Below, in pieces: positions 26,820 to 37,027 of a stretch of 64,000 bases of DNA. This DNA is from Caballeronia zhejiangensis (GTDB taxonomy: Bacteria; Pseudomonadota; Gammaproteobacteria; Burkholderiales; Burkholderiaceae): contig NZ_JFHD01000011.1 of the NCBI RefSeq assembly GCF_000698575.1, positions 124,001 to 188,000 of the forward strand. Direction: 5' to 3'. Numbering within the stretch: position 1 is the stretch's first letter; each line of letters starts with the position of its first letter. The notes under the pieces are model-generated. The model was not told the origin of the DNA. It saw nothing but the letters and a program-made list of their open reading frames with translations, and did not search any database. A program made the position numbers and the translations under genes.

Positions 26820-28844
26820 CTACGGATGGCGAATGTAATCGACGAGCGCGCGCGTGTACGCATCCGGCTTCCGATCGAACAGACTCACAACGATCGCCAC
26901 CGCGAATCCGGCCGGCACCCCGAACACGCCCGAGCTGATCGGCTCGATGCCGAACCAGCGCGGCCCGGCGAAACCCGTCAACTGCACGAAGAACGGATAC
27001 GTCGACACGATGTAATACACGCAGACGACGAGCCCCGCGATCATGCCCGCGACGACACCCCGCTGCGTCGTGCGCTTCCAGAACACGCCGAGTACGAGCG
27101 CCGGAAAGAGACTCGACGCTGCAAGCGAAAACGCCGCGCCGACCAGAAACAGAATGTTGCCCGCATTCAGCGACGCCACATACGACGCGAGCAGCGCCAC
27201 GCCGAGCAACAGAATCTTCGAGATCGTCACGCGCCGCTGGCTCGTCGCGCGGCGATCGACCATGCAGTAATACACGTCGTGCGAGAGCGCATTCGCGATC
27301 GTCAGCAGGAGCCCGTCCGCCGTCGACAAAGCCGCCGCGAGCGCGCCGGCGGCAATCAGCCCGGAAATCACATACGGCAATCCCGCGATTTCAGGCGCCG
27401 CCAGCACGACCATGTCCGGCTGCATCTGAATGCCGGCCCAGCGCACGATGCCGTCGCCGTTCAAATCGCCGATGCGGATCAGATACGGCTCCACGCGCCG
27501 CCATTGCGTGACCCACTGCGGCAGATCGGCAAAGCGATGCCCGACGAGCCCCGTCAATATTTCATGCTTGATGAGCACCGCGAGCACCGGCACCGTCAAA
27601 TAGAACAACGCGACGAAGAACAGCGTCCATCCAACCGAGCGCCGCGCCGACGACACCGACGTCGTCGTGTTGTAGCGCGTGAGGATGTGCGGCAGGCTCG
27701 CCGTGCCGATCGACAGGCACAGGAGCAGCGACAGAAAGTTGATCTGATGCACGCGCGGGCTCTCGTCACCGGCCGAGCCGGGCGCGAACGCCTCGGCCAT
27801 CGGCACGGGCGCGGCGACGCGCTCGATCAACGCATCGCGTTCGCGCGACCATTTGGCGTGCGCATCGGCGGCATCGCGTGGAAAAGCCGCGAGTTCGCGC
27901 TCGCGCTCGTTGATCTCGCGCAGCGGCCCGTTGTGCCGGCGCAGTTCCGCGATCTCCGCGGCGAGGCGCGCGTGCTCGGCATGGAACGACTGCGGCAGCG
28001 CGTCGATGCGTTGCTGAATCAGCGCGGCCTGCCGCTGATAATCGGCGCGCACGCGCGCTTCGTCGGGCGACACGGCGACCGCGCGTTCGAGCGATTCGAC
28101 GCGCTCCATCACGCGCCCGTAGTTGAATTGCGGGAACCACCCGAGCCCTTCGCGATGCGCGATCATCGACACGGGAATCAGCATCGCGCTGATGAGGATG
28201 ATGTATTGCGCGACCTGCGTCCACGTCACCGCGCGCATGCCGCCGAGAAACGAGCACACGAGAATGCCCGCGAGACCGCAGAAGATGCCGATCGAAAACT
28301 CGATGCCGATGAACCTCGACGCGATCAGCCCGATGCCCTGGATCTGCGCGACGAGATAGACGAACGAACAGAGAATCGCCGCGAACGCCGCGAGCCCGCG
28401 CACGAGGTTGCTGGAGAAGCGCGTGCCGAGAAAATCCGGAATCGTGTAGCGCGCGAGTTTGCGCACGTACGGCGCGAGCAGGAACGCGACGAGGCAATAG
28501 CCGCCGGTCCAACCCATCACGTACGCGAGGCCGTCGTAACCACTTGCGTAGATCGACCCGGCAAGCCCGATGAACGATGCCGCCGAAAGCCAGTCGGCGG
28601 CCGTCGCCATGCCGTTGAACGCGGACGGCACGCGCCGTCCTGCCACGTAGTATTCGACGAGATCCGACGTGCGCGACAAAAGACCGATCACCGCGTACAC
28701 CGCGATGGGCACGAACAGGAACACATAGCCGATCCACGTTCCCGGCCCCGTCGTGCGCTCGATGCGCTCCATCAGAAAGATGAACAGCAGGAAGCCGACC
28801 GTATAGAGCGCGTAGGAGAGGATCAGCCGGTTCGTGAGCTTCAT
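26820..28844 (-). CDS. Sodium:solute symporter, VC_2705 subfamily (ActP-like)
   Basis: A 674-residue SSS-family symporter, probably for acetate or another small monocarboxylate. It begins MKLTNRLILSYALYTVGFLL; SSS segments include YYVAGRRVPSAFNGMATAAD and SLPHILTRYNTTTSVSSARR. Between about 243 and 362 lies a long charged, coiled-coil-like insertion (QRQAALIQQRIDALPQSFHA and following). Its ATG overlaps the stop of the DUF4212 gene, the usual partner of this subfamily. acs lies upstream on the same strand, fitting acetate uptake followed by activation. Confidence 0.88.
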   Translation of the reverse strand: MKLTNRLILSYALYTVGFLLFIFLMERIERTTGPGTWIGYVFLFVPIAVYAVIGLLSRTSDLVEYYVAGRRVPSAFNGMATAADWLSAASFIGLAGSIYASGYDGLAYVMGWTGGYCLVAFLLAPYVRKLARYTIPDFLGTRFSSNLVRGLAAFAAILCSFVYLVAQIQGIGLIASRFIGIEFSIGIFCGLAGILVCSFLGGMRAVTWTQVAQYIILISAMLIPVSMIAHREGLGWFPQFNYGRVMERVESLERAVAVSPDEARVRADYQRQAALIQQRIDALPQSFHAEHARLAAEIAELRRHNGPLREINERERELAAFPRDAADAHAKWSRERDALIERVAAPVPMAEAFAPGSAGDESPRVHQINFLSLLLCLSIGTASLPHILTRYNTTTSVSSARRSVGWTLFFVALFYLTVPVLAVLIKHEILTGLVGHRFADLPQWVTQWRRVEPYLIRIGDLNGDGIVRWAGIQMQPDMVVLAAPEIAGLPYVISGLIAAGALAAALSTADGLLLTIANALSHDVYYCMVDRRATSQRRVTISKILLLGVALLASYVASLNAGNILFLVGAAFSLAASSLFPALVLGVFWKRTTQRGVVAGMIAGLVVCVYYIVSTYPFFVQLTGFAGPRWFGIEPISSGVFGVPAGFAVAIVVSLFDRKPDAYTRALVDYIRHP

Positions 28845-29167
28845 GCGGCGTCGCCCTGTTCGGCGCGGGCGGCACGGGCAAGACGCGCATCGGCCATCTG
28901 CATCAGCACGATATAGATGAGGATCAGCGCGATGTAGACGAGAATCGCGCCCTGCGCGCCGAAATAGAACGGCAGCGGAAAGCCGGCGACGCGGGCATGC
29001 TGGAAGCGTTGCGCGAAGAGCGGCAGGCCGAAGGAGACGACGAAGCCGATGGTCATCAGCACGCCGATCAGCGCGATATTGAAGCGCCAGTAGCGCCGAT
29101 GCGCGCGCGCCATCGCCGCCGATACGGGCGGCGGCGAGGCAGGCGTCGGGTTGGAAGAATCGGACAT
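28841..29167 (-). CDS. DUF4212 small membrane subunit of the symporter
   Basis: A 108-residue membrane protein starting MSDSSNPTPASPPPVSAAMA with two transmembrane helices (IALIGVLMTIGFVVSFGLPL and GAILVYIALILIYIVLMQMA). DUF4212 proteins accompany VC_2705-type solute symporters, like YjcH with ActP. The overlap ATGA with the symporter supports translational coupling. ATG 29167 is preferred over the in-frame 29182. Confidence 0.88.
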   Translation of the reverse strand: MSDSSNPTPASPPPVSAAMARAHRRYWRFNIALIGVLMTIGFVVSFGLPLFAQRFQHARVAGFPLPFYFGAQGAILVYIALILIYIVLMQMADARLARAARAEQGDAA

Positions 29168-29243
29168 GCGGTTTTTTAACAAAACCGCATGTCATCGGCA
29201 ATAAGGATCGACCGCTGCCGCGCGAGGCAGCGGTCGCGGACGA

Positions 29244-31226
29244 TCAGCGCGCTTCGCCGAGCTGATCCAGAATCGCGGGATTTTCCAGCGTGGAGACGTC
29301 CTGCGTGATCTCCTCGCCCTTCGCGAGCGAGCGCAAGAGCCGCCGCATGATCTTGCCGGAGCGCGTCTTCGGCAGGTTCTCGCCGAAACGGATGTCCTTC
29401 GGCTTCGCGATCGGACCGATCTCCTTGCCGACCCAGTTGCGCAGTTCGGTGGCGATCTGCTTCGCTTCGTCGCCTTCCGGGCGCGCGCGCTTCAGCACGA
29501 CGAACGCGACCACGGCTTCACCCGTCGTATCGTCCGGACGGCCGACGACCGCGGCTTCCGCGACGATCGGATTCGCGACCAGCGCCGACTCGATTTCCAT
29601 CGTGCCGAGGCGGTGGCCGGAGACATTCAGCACGTCGTCGATGCGGCCCATGATCGTGAAGTAGCCGGTTTCCTTGTCGCGCACCGCGCCGTCGCCGGCG
29701 AGATACAGCTTGCCGCCGAGTTCTTCCGGGAAATAGCTCGTCTGATAGCGCTTGGGGTCGCCCCAGACGTTGCGCAGCATCGACGGCCACGGGCGCTTCA
29801 CGACCAGAATGCCGCCTTGCCCGTTCGGCACGTCCTGGCCGGTTTCATCGACGATCGCGGCCATGATGCCCGGCAGCGGCAGCGTGCAGGAACCCGGCAC
29901 GAGCGGCGTCGCGCCCGGCAGCGGCGTGATCATGTGGCCGCCGGTTTCGGTCTGCCACCACGTATCGACGATCGGACATTGCCCACGGCCGACGTTCTCG
30001 TGATACCACATCCACGCTTCCGGATTGATCGGTTCGCCGACCGTGCCGAGGATGCGCAGCGTCGACAGATCGAAGCTCTTCGGATGAACCTTCGCGTCCG
30101 CTTCCGATGCCTTGATGAGCGAGCGGATCGCCGTGGGCGCCGTGTAGAAGATCGTGACCTTGTGGCGCGCGATCATCTCCCAGAAGCGGCCCGCGTGCGG
30201 ATACGTCGGCACGCCTTCGAACATGACCTGCGTCGCGCCGATGGCGAGCGGCCCGTACGCGATATAGCTATGCCCCGTGATCCAGCCGATATCCGCCGTG
30301 CACCAGAAGATGTCGCCCGGCTTCATGTCGAAGGTCCACTTCATGGTCTGCGCGGCCCACAGCAGCGTGCCGGCCGTGCTGTGCTGCACGCCCTTCGGCT
30401 TGCCCGTCGAGCCGGACGTGTAAAGGATGAAAAGCGGATGCTCCGCGCTCACCCATTCCGGCTCGCACTTCGCCGATTCGTTCTCGACGATTTCATGCAG
30501 CCACGCGTCGCGGCCTTCGGTCCATGCGACCTTTCCGCCCGTGCGCCGATACACGATGACGTCCTTCACCTTCTCGCAGCCGCCCGCGGCGAGCGCTTCA
30601 TCGGCGATGCTCTTCAGCGGCAGCGCCTTGCCGCCGCGCATCTGTTCGTCGGCGGTGATGAGCGCGACCGCGCCGACATCGACGAGACGTTCGTTGAGCG
30701 ACTTCGACGAGAAGCCGCCGAACACGACCGAATGCGTCGCGCCGATACGCACGCACGCCTGCATCGCGACGACGCCTTCCACCGACATCGGCAGATAGAT
30801 CACGACGCGGTCGCCCTTTTTCACGCCGCGCTTCTTGAGCGCATTGGCGAGACGCGAGACGCGGTCCAGCAGATCCTGATAGGTGACGTTGGTGACGGTG
30901 CCGTCGTCGGCTTCGAAGATGATCGCGTTGTCGTTGCCGCGGCCCGCTTCCACATGACGGTCGAGACAGTTGTACGACGCGTTGAGCTCGCCGTCCTCGA
31001 ACCACTTGTAGAAAGGCGCCTTCGATTCGTCCAGCACCTGCGTGAAGGGCTTGTGCCACGTGAGCGTCTCGCGCGCAATGCGCGCCCAGAAGCCTTCGTA
31101 GTCACGTTCCGCTTCCGCTACAAGCGCCTTGTAGGCGTCCATGCCGGAGATTGCCGCACCCGCGCTTGCCTTGGCTGACGGCGGGAACACACGTTTTTCC
31201 TGAAGAACCGATTCGATCGCAGACAT
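29244..31226 (-). CDS. acs: Acetyl-CoA synthetase
   Basis: A 660-residue AMP-forming ligase making acetyl-CoA from acetate, ATP and CoA. Visible are the P-loop-like [15 protein letters not shown], the A5 region TWWQTETGG, the hinge/A8 [20 protein letters not shown], and the C-terminal catalytic, acetylation-controlled lysine in [14 protein letters not shown]. Start ATG 31226 is preceded by AGGAGAGG; a TTG two codons upstream is possible. The downstream symporter pair suggests a role in acetate scavenging. Confidence 0.96.
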   Translation of the reverse strand: MSAIESVLQEKRVFPPSAKASAGAAISGMDAYKALVAEAERDYEGFWARIARETLTWHKPFTQVLDESKAPFYKWFEDGELNASYNCLDRHVEAGRGNDNAIIFEADDGTVTNVTYQDLLDRVSRLANALKKRGVKKGDRVVIYLPMSVEGVVAMQACVRIGATHSVVFGGFSSKSLNERLVDVGAVALITADEQMRGGKALPLKSIADEALAAGGCEKVKDVIVYRRTGGKVAWTEGRDAWLHEIVENESAKCEPEWVSAEHPLFILYTSGSTGKPKGVQHSTAGTLLWAAQTMKWTFDMKPGDIFWCTADIGWITGHSYIAYGPLAIGATQVMFEGVPTYPHAGRFWEMIARHKVTIFYTAPTAIRSLIKASEADAKVHPKSFDLSTLRILGTVGEPINPEAWMWYHENVGRGQCPIVDTWWQTETGGHMITPLPGATPLVPGSCTLPLPGIMAAIVDETGQDVPNGQGGILVVKRPWPSMLRNVWGDPKRYQTSYFPEELGGKLYLAGDGAVRDKETGYFTIMGRIDDVLNVSGHRLGTMEIESALVANPIVAEAAVVGRPDDTTGEAVVAFVVLKRARPEGDEAKQIATELRNWVGKEIGPIAKPKDIRFGENLPKTRSGKIMRRLLRSLAKGEEITQDVSTLENPAILDQLGEAR

Positions 31227-31559
31227 CGACAACCTCTCCTGATGGTGTTTCCGAAATCCGGCGGCGCGCGCATCGCTGAATGGGTTGCGCGCGCCGCATG
31301 TTTATGAGGTTCGAAAGCGGCGAACGCGCGGCGTTCCCGGCTTCGACCTTGTCTCCTTTCTACCGTACCGGAGCGGCACGGAACAATGTCACGGCACATT
31401 CGCATGCCGGCGACATCCTGCATTGAATTCAAGATAAGCCGCTCAACTTACCCGCTTCTTACGTGGCCGGGCCAACAGGCACGGGGTATACACGGAGTCC
31501 GCGCGGCTTCTACAATGCGTCCCCACAATCGTAACTGAACTCCCAGCGCGGTATCCAGC
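31227..31559. other. Divergent promoter region between acs and the DMT exporter gene
   Basis: No gene seen. For the rightward gene a plausible promoter is TATACA (31487-31492), an 18-bp spacer, then TACAAT (31511-31516), about 45 nt before its TTG start. The acs leader occupies the left part. Confidence 0.5.
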
Positions 31560-32459
31560 TTGAATCGCTACGCCCTTCTTTTGATTGCAGCGATGCTGCT
31601 CGTCGGAAGCAACGTCGGCATCGGCAAATCGATCGTCGCATTCGTTCCCGTTCCGCTCTTCGCGCTGCTGCGCTTCGTGATCGCGCTCGCGGTGCTCTGG
31701 CCGCTTCTGCGCTGGTCGAAGATGAAGCGCGTCGCGCGCGGTGAATGGCTCAACCTTTTCCTGCAGGCATTCTTCGGCACGTTCGGCTTCACCTTGCTGA
31801 TGTTGAACGGCGTCGCGCGCACGAGCGCCGTCGCGGCGGGCGTCATCACGAGCACCATTCCGGCCGTGGTCGCGCTCTTCGCGTGGATCTTGCTCAAGGA
31901 GAAGCCGGGTCCGCGCGCGCTCGCGTCGATCGGACTGGCGATCGCGGGCGTGCTCGTCATCAACGTCGCGCAGGCCGGGGATGCGGGCGCGAGCTCCCTG
32001 CCCGGCAATCTGATGGTGCTCGGCGCCGTGTGCTGCGAATCGCTCTATGTGATCCTCTCGCGCCGTCTCACGCAGACGCTGCCCGCCATCGACATCTGCG
32101 CGTACACGCACGCGATCGGCCTGTTGCTCATGCTCCCGCTCGGCGCAACATCGCTCGCGCACTTCGACTGGACGAGCGTCGCCTGGAACACGTGGGCGCT
32201 CGTCCTGTGGTACGGGCTTTCGGCGAGCATCTTCTCGTTCTGGCTGTGGATGAAGGGCATCCGTCACGTCGACGGCAGTCTCGCCGGCGTCTTCTGCGCC
32301 GTGCTGCCGGTCGCGGCGGCGCTCTACGGCATCGCCTTTCTCGACGAACGTCCGACGCTCGCGCACGGCATCGCGCTCGCGTGCGTCGTGACGGGCATCG
32401 CGCTCGCAAGCTTGAAGGCGCGCGCCCGGGCTTCCGTTTCGGGCGAAACCGGCGCCTAG
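31560..32459 (+). CDS. DMT-superfamily transporter (EamA/RhaT type), TTG start
   Basis: A 299-residue inner-membrane protein with ten predicted helices in two EamA repeats. The repeat ends are recognisable as [20 protein letters not shown] and [20 protein letters not shown]. It probably exports metabolites or amino acids; the substrate is unknown. No ATG precedes the first helix, so the TTG at 31560 ([16 protein letters not shown]) is the start. A -10 TACAAT is upstream at 31511. Confidence 0.87.
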   Translation: MNRYALLLIAAMLLVGSNVGIGKSIVAFVPVPLFALLRFVIALAVLWPLLRWSKMKRVARGEWLNLFLQAFFGTFGFTLLMLNGVARTSAVAAGVITSTIPAVVALFAWILLKEKPGPRALASIGLAIAGVLVINVAQAGDAGASSLPGNLMVLGAVCCESLYVILSRRLTQTLPAIDICAYTHAIGLLLMLPLGATSLAHFDWTSVAWNTWALVLWYGLSASIFSFWLWMKGIRHVDGSLAGVFCAVLPVAAALYGIAFLDERPTLAHGIALACVVTGIALASLKARARASVSGETGA

Positions 32460-32662
32460 GACGGGTTCAGCGGATTCTGAAAGCATTTGGGAAGTCCGCG
32501 CGACGACACGCTACAATAGCGGGCTTCCCGACACCGCGAATGCGCCAATACCCGCCGCTCGCCGGCGGATTGCAAACGCTCCGCACGCACTTTGAACGTT
32601 CCGGTTCGTCATATTCGCCAGTCATCATTCCGGTTCGACCCGCCCCGACTGAAAAGCCGCCC

Positions 32663-33253
32663 ATGTCCGCTCCCAAGCATTCTCCCGCCTCGCCCAAGCA
32701 GCCCGGCTCGATGAAACTGCTGCCGAAAGTCATCTTCATGAGCCGCTGGCTCCAGGTGCCGCTCTATCTGGGCCTGATCGTCGCGCAAGCCGTGTACGTC
32801 GTCCTGTTTCTGAAGGAAGTCTGGCATCTCGTCACGCACGCGATGACGCTCGACGAAACCAATATCATGCTCGTCGTACTCGGCCTGATCGACGTGGTGA
32901 TGATCTCGAATCTGCTCATCATGGTGATCGTCGGCGGATACGAGACGTTCGTGTCGAAGCTCGGCGTGGAAGGCCATCCCGACGAGCCCGAGTGGCTCGA
33001 TCACGTCAACGCGGGCGTGCTGAAGGTGAAGCTGTCGATGGCGCTCATCAGCATCTCGTCGATCCATCTGCTGAAAACCTTCATCAACCCCGACCAGCAC
33101 ACGTTTCACACCGTGTTGTGGCAGGTGATTATCCACGTCGCGTTCCTCGTTTCCGCGCTCATCATGGCGTATGTCGACCGGCTGACCACGCATACGCATC
33201 CGCGCCATTTCCACGACGAGTCCTTTGCGCCGCCGAAAAGCGCAGTCGAGTGA
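32663..33253 (+). CDS. yqhA: YqhA/UPF0114 family membrane protein
   Basis: A 196-residue inner-membrane protein of the UPF0114 (YqhA) family with about four helices. Typical segments are [40 protein letters not shown] and [13 protein letters not shown]. Function unknown. I chose ATG 32663 after the upstream -10 TACAAT (32512-32517); a longer frame through the preceding gene is spurious. fumA begins 54 nt downstream and may be co-transcribed. Confidence 0.88.
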   Translation: MSAPKHSPASPKQPGSMKLLPKVIFMSRWLQVPLYLGLIVAQAVYVVLFLKEVWHLVTHAMTLDETNIMLVVLGLIDVVMISNLLIMVIVGGYETFVSKLGVEGHPDEPEWLDHVNAGVLKVKLSMALISISSIHLLKTFINPDQHTFHTVLWQVIIHVAFLVSALIMAYVDRLTTHTHPRHFHDESFAPPKSAVE

Positions 33254-33307
33254 AGCGTCCTTCAGAACGCCCGCAGGAAAAAATTCAGTCCCCCAGAGCC
33301 CAAAGCC

Positions 33308-34831
33308 ATGACAGTCATCAAGCAGGAAGACCTGATTCAGAGCATCGCTGATTCGCTGCAGTACATCAGCTACTACCATCCGCTCGACTATATCCAGGCG
33401 CTCGGCCGCGCCTACGAGCTGGAAGAAAGCCCGGCCGCGAAGGACGCGATCGCGCAGATACTGACCAACAGCCGCATGTGCGCGGAAGGCAAGCGTCCGA
33501 TCTGCCAGGACACGGGCATCGTCACGGTGTTCGTGAAGGTCGGCATGGACGTGCGCTGGGACGGCGCGACGATGTCGGTCACCGACATGATCAACGAAGG
33601 CGTGCGCCGCGGTTATCTGAACCCGGACAACGTATTGCGCGCATCGATCGTGAGCCCGCCCGAAGGCGGCCGCAAGAACACGAAGGACAACACGCCGGCC
33701 GTGATCCACTACGAGATCGTGCCGGGCGACAAGGTCGACGTTCAGGTCGCGGCCAAGGGCGGCGGCTCGGAAAACAAGTCGAAGTTCGCGATGCTGAACC
33801 CGTCCGATTCGATCGTCGACTGGATTCTCAAGACCGTCCCGACGATGGGCGCGGGCTGGTGTCCGCCGGGCATGCTCGGCATCGGCATCGGGGGCACGGC
33901 CGAAAAGGCGATGGTCATGGCGAAGGAATCGCTGATGGACCCGATCGACATTCAGGATGTCATCGCGCGCGGCCCGCAGGACTGGATCGAAGAACTGCGC
34001 GTGGAACTGCACGAGAAGGTGAACGCGCTCGGCATCGGCGCGCAAGGTCTCGGCGGTCTCTCGACCGTGCTCGACGTGAAAATCATGGCCGCGCCGACGC
34101 ACGCGGCATCGAAGCCGGTCGCGATCATCCCGAATTGCGCGGCGACGCGCCACGCGCACTTCACGCTCGACGGCTCGGGCGCGGCGAAGCTCGAAGCCCC
34201 GCCGCTCGACGCATGGCCGAAGGTCACATGGCAGCCGAACACGGAGACGAGCAAGCGCGTCGACCTGAACACGTTGACGCCGGAAGAAGTCGCATCGTGG
34301 AAGCCGGGCCAGACGCTGCTCTTGTCGGGCAAGATGCTGACGGGCCGCGACGCCGCGCACAAGCGCATCGCCGACATGCTGGCGAAGGGCGAGAAGCTGC
34401 CGGTCGATTTCACCAATCGCGTGATCTATTACGTCGGCCCGGTCGATCCGGTTCGCGACGAAGCGGTCGGTCCGGCTGGCCCGACCACTGCCACGCGCAT
34501 GGACAAGTTCACCGAGATGATGCTCGCGCAAACCGGCCTCATCTCGATGATCGGCAAGGCCGAGCGCGGCCCCGTCGCGATCGAGGCGATCAAGAACCAC
34601 AAGGCGGCGTATCTGATGGCGGTCGGCGGCGCGGCGTATCTCGTGTCGAAGGCGATCCGCGAGGCGAAGGTGCTCGCGTTCGAAGACCTCGGCATGGAAG
34701 CGATCTACGAGTTCGACGTGCAGGACATGCCCGTGACGGTGGCAGTCGATTCGAGCGGCACGTCGGTTCACAAGACGGGCCCGGCCGAATGGCAGGCGAA
34801 AATCGGCAAGATTCCGGTCGCGACGGCTTGA
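33308..34831 (+). CDS. fumA: Class I fumarate hydratase (iron-sulfur)
   Basis: A 507-residue class I fumarase, the oxygen-sensitive [4Fe-4S] enzyme that interconverts fumarate and malate in the TCA cycle. Alpha and beta domains are fused, as in E. coli FumA. Recognisable segments are MCAEGKRPICQDTGIVTVFV with a cluster-ligand Cys, AKGGGSENKSKFAMLNPSDS, GAGWCPPGMLGIGIGGTAEK and GPTTATRMDKFTEMMLAQTG. As an iron enzyme it is the kind of gene repressed by iron-sparing sRNAs; a candidate sRNA lies 8 kb away. Confidence 0.95.
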   Translation: MTVIKQEDLIQSIADSLQYISYYHPLDYIQALGRAYELEESPAAKDAIAQILTNSRMCAEGKRPICQDTGIVTVFVKVGMDVRWDGATMSVTDMINEGVRRGYLNPDNVLRASIVSPPEGGRKNTKDNTPAVIHYEIVPGDKVDVQVAAKGGGSENKSKFAMLNPSDSIVDWILKTVPTMGAGWCPPGMLGIGIGGTAEKAMVMAKESLMDPIDIQDVIARGPQDWIEELRVELHEKVNALGIGAQGLGGLSTVLDVKIMAAPTHAASKPVAIIPNCAATRHAHFTLDGSGAAKLEAPPLDAWPKVTWQPNTETSKRVDLNTLTPEEVASWKPGQTLLLSGKMLTGRDAAHKRIADMLAKGEKLPVDFTNRVIYYVGPVDPVRDEAVGPAGPTTATRMDKFTEMMLAQTGLISMIGKAERGPVAIEAIKNHKAAYLMAVGGAAYLVSKAIREAKVLAFEDLGMEAIYEFDVQDMPVTVAVDSSGTSVHKTGPAEWQAKIGKIPVATA

Positions 34832-34870
34832 TCGCCGCTTAATGGCGGTTTATCACCGTGACTGAATGAC

Positions 34871-34901
34871 GAGAGCCGGGCGATGCGCCCGGCTCTTTTC
34901 T
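34871..34901 (+). terminator. Terminator of fumA
   Basis: GAGCCGGGC-GATGC-GCCCGGCTC followed by TTTTCTTT, 40 nt after the stop codon. Confidence 0.9.
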
Positions 34902-35036
34902 TTGAACCGCCGCCAGTCGAGAAGCGTTTTCATTCTCAGTTTCGTCTGAAACAAAAAATTTCTACCTAGCCTTGGCATCGGCACACTCAAGGTTTATCTT
35001 TCCAACAGCCCCACGTTACGAACAGGAAACAAAATC

Positions 35037-35513
35037 ATGCAAGGCGACGCGAAAGTCATCGAATATCTAAACGCGCAGTTGAAAAACGAACTGACCGCGA
35101 TCAACCAATACTTCCTGCACGCGCGGATGTACCAGCACTGGGGCCTCGAAAAGCTCAACAAGCACGAATACGACGAATCCATCGGTGAGATGAAGCACGC
35201 CGACTGGCTCATTCAGCGCGTGTTCATGCTCGACGGCCTGCCGAACCTGCAGGACCTGCACAAGCTGCTGATCGGCGAAGAGACCAAGGAAATCCTCGAA
35301 TGTGACCTGAAGCTCGAGCAGATTTCCCAGTCGACCTGCAAGGAAGCCATCGCGTATTGCGAGTCGGTGCGTGATTTCGTCTCGCGCGAAATCTTCGAAA
35401 AGATCCTGCACGACACCGAAGAGCACATCGACTGGCTGGAAACGCAGCTGGATCTGATCGACAAGGTCGGCATCCAGAATTACCAGCAGACCATGATGGG
35501 CGATCACGAATAA
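35037..35513 (+). CDS. bfr: Bacterioferritin
   Basis: A 158-residue haem-containing ferritin that stores iron as a 24-mer. Ferroxidase ligands Glu18, Glu51 and His54 and the haem-ligating Met52 (GEMKHADWL) can be counted directly, and the second set is in [14 protein letters not shown]. It therefore looks fully functional. A purine-rich ribosome site precedes the ATG. murI starts four bases after its stop, and bfd, its ferredoxin partner, follows. Confidence 0.97.
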   Translation: MQGDAKVIEYLNAQLKNELTAINQYFLHARMYQHWGLEKLNKHEYDESIGEMKHADWLIQRVFMLDGLPNLQDLHKLLIGEETKEILECDLKLEQISQSTCKEAIAYCESVRDFVSREIFEKILHDTEEHIDWLETQLDLIDKVGIQNYQQTMMGDHE

Positions 35514-35517
35514 TCGG

Positions 35518-36399
35518 ATGTCCCGCGTAGCGCCCTTCCCGATGCAGAACGAGCGTGCCGCGTCTGACGCGAGCGCGCCGGTCGGCATTTTCGATTCCGG
35601 CCTCGGCGGATTGTCGGTGCTGCGCGCCGTGCGCGCGATTCTGCCGCACGAGCGTCTGATCTACGTCGCCGATTCACTGCATGCGCCCTACGGCGAACGC
35701 GACGACGATTTCATCGTCGACCGCACGATGGCAATCGGCGAGTGGCTCGTCGGTCAGGGCGCGAAGGCGCTCGTCGTCGCGTGCAACACGGCCACCGCGC
35801 AGTCGATCGCGCTCGTGCGCGAGCGTCTGCCGATTCCGCTCGTCGGCGTGGAACCGGGCGTGAAGCCGGCGGCGGCGGTCTCGAAGTCGCGCGTGGTCGG
35901 GGTGCTGGCGACCGCCGTCACGCTGCGCTCCGCGCGCTTTCAGTCGCTGCTCGACCGCTACGCCGGCGACTGCCGCTTCATCTGTCAGGCGGGACATGGG
36001 CTGGTGCAGGCTGTCGAGCGCTGCGACACCTCGTCGCCCGCGCTGATGGCGCTGCTCGAACGCTATATCGCGCCGATGCTCGATGCCGGCGCCGACACGC
36101 TCGTGCTCGGCTGCACGCACTACCCTTTTCTTGATCGCGCAATCCGCGACATCGCGGGCGAGCGGCTGCAGATCGTCGACACGAGCGTCGCCATCGCGCG
36201 GCAGCTCGATCGTCTGCTCGACGCGCACGCGCTCAAAAATCTCGGCGCGCCGTCCGACGATATGCCGCGCTTCTGCTCCACCGCCGACGGCGAATCGCAG
36301 CGTCAACTCGCCGCCGCGCTCCTTCAGCTCGATGCCAAAGTCGAGCACGTCGACATCCCCTCGCGCCGAACGCGCCTCGCCGAACCCGACATCGTCTGA
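35518..36399 (+). CDS. murI: Glutamate racemase
   Basis: A 293-residue enzyme producing D-glutamate for peptidoglycan. Both catalytic cysteines are visible: VVACNTATAQS (Cys near 89) and VLGCTHYPF (Cys near 199). The N-terminal signature is GIFDSGLGGLSVLRA. The start at 35518 has a ribosome site only inside the bfr end; an ATG at 35542 would remove eight residues and still leave the conserved region. Its coupling to bfr is positional, not obviously functional. Confidence 0.95.
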   Translation: MSRVAPFPMQNERAASDASAPVGIFDSGLGGLSVLRAVRAILPHERLIYVADSLHAPYGERDDDFIVDRTMAIGEWLVGQGAKALVVACNTATAQSIALVRERLPIPLVGVEPGVKPAAAVSKSRVVGVLATAVTLRSARFQSLLDRYAGDCRFICQAGHGLVQAVERCDTSSPALMALLERYIAPMLDAGADTLVLGCTHYPFLDRAIRDIAGERLQIVDTSVAIARQLDRLLDAHALKNLGAPSDDMPRFCSTADGESQRQLAAALLQLDAKVEHVDIPSRRTRLAEPDIV

Positions 36400-36514
36400 G
36401 GGTTTCTCACGCGCGTTGGCAGTTCCATCGCGCGCTTTGCCCCGTCAGACAAGGCTCTCCTAGCAATAAACCCGCTAACTTTCGCCCTCTGTTACAAAAA
36501 ACACCGTCCTGCGC

Positions 36515-36557
36515 TTGCAAAGGCGCCAATACCGAATGATAATAATTCGCATTAACG
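36515..36557 (+). promoter_or_regulatory. bfd promoter overlapped by a Fur-box-like element
   Basis: -35 TTGCAA (36515-36520), 17-bp spacer, -10 GATAAT (36538-36543). The element GATAATAATTCGCATTAACG (36538-36557) covers the -10. Its reverse complement is the AATGCGAATTATTATC form typical of beta-proteobacterial Fur boxes. The ATG is 20 nt downstream, so Fur bound here would block initiation. Confidence 0.72.
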
Positions 36558-36576
36558 CTAACTATTGCGAACGATC

Positions 36577-36813
36577 ATGATTGTCTGCGTCTGCAAATCA
36601 GTGTCCGACCGAAAGATTCGAAGCGCCATCGCCGAAGGGGTGGACTCCTTTGATGAACTGCAGTTCGAACTCGGCGTCGCGCTGTGCTGCGGCAAGTGTG
36701 AAGAAAGCGTTCGCGACGTAATGGCACAAAGCGGCGTCTGCGCGTCGCGATGCGGCGTTCAGCAGCGCGAGCACGTTGCGCCGCTGACGTTCTACGAGCG
36801 CCAGGCTGCCTGA
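36577..36813 (+). CDS. bfd: Bacterioferritin-associated ferredoxin
   Basis: A 78-residue BFD-like [2Fe-2S] protein that delivers electrons to bacterioferritin to release iron. Cluster ligands are CVCKSVS (C-x-C) and CCGKCEESV (C-x2-C after a Cys). It starts at ATG 36577 just after a Fur-box-like promoter, which fits expression during iron starvation when stored iron is mobilised. bfr lies 1.1 kb upstream on the same strand. Confidence 0.94.
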   Translation: MIVCVCKSVSDRKIRSAIAEGVDSFDELQFELGVALCCGKCEESVRDVMAQSGVCASRCGVQQREHVAPLTFYERQAA

Positions 36814-36964
36814 AGCAATTCGCGCGGCGTCGCCGCGCTCAACCGGCGACGCCGATGCTCCGGATGCGCCGCCCAGTCGTTTTATCGCCTCCAGCAAGCC
36901 AGGTTACCTTCGTATTTCCGGTCACTTTCAGCCAGCCGCGCAACCCTTACCCCTGGAGGGAAAG

Positions 36965-37027
36965 ATGGAATTGCTGATTGGTTTCGTGACTATCCTGTTC
37001 ATCTCCCTGCTGATTTTCCGAAAATGA
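36965..37027 (+). CDS. Micro-protein, 20 aa, single membrane helix, upstream of tonB
   Basis: An open frame of 20 codons, MELLIGFVTILFISLLIFRK, preceded by GGAGGGAAAG directly before the ATG, one of the best ribosome sites in the window. The product is one hydrophobic helix ending in two basic residues, like small membrane regulators such as KdpF. Its TGA overlaps the ATG of the next small frame, which in turn ends two bases before tonB. I know no named family; the call rests on the ribosome site and the coupling. Confidence 0.55.
   Translation: MELLIGFVTILFISLLIFRK

Noticed and set aside
26826..28916. Plus-strand open frame of nearly 700 codons antisense to the sodium:solute symporter
   Set aside because: Shadow of a membrane protein gene, giving an implausible Arg/His/Asp-rich product.
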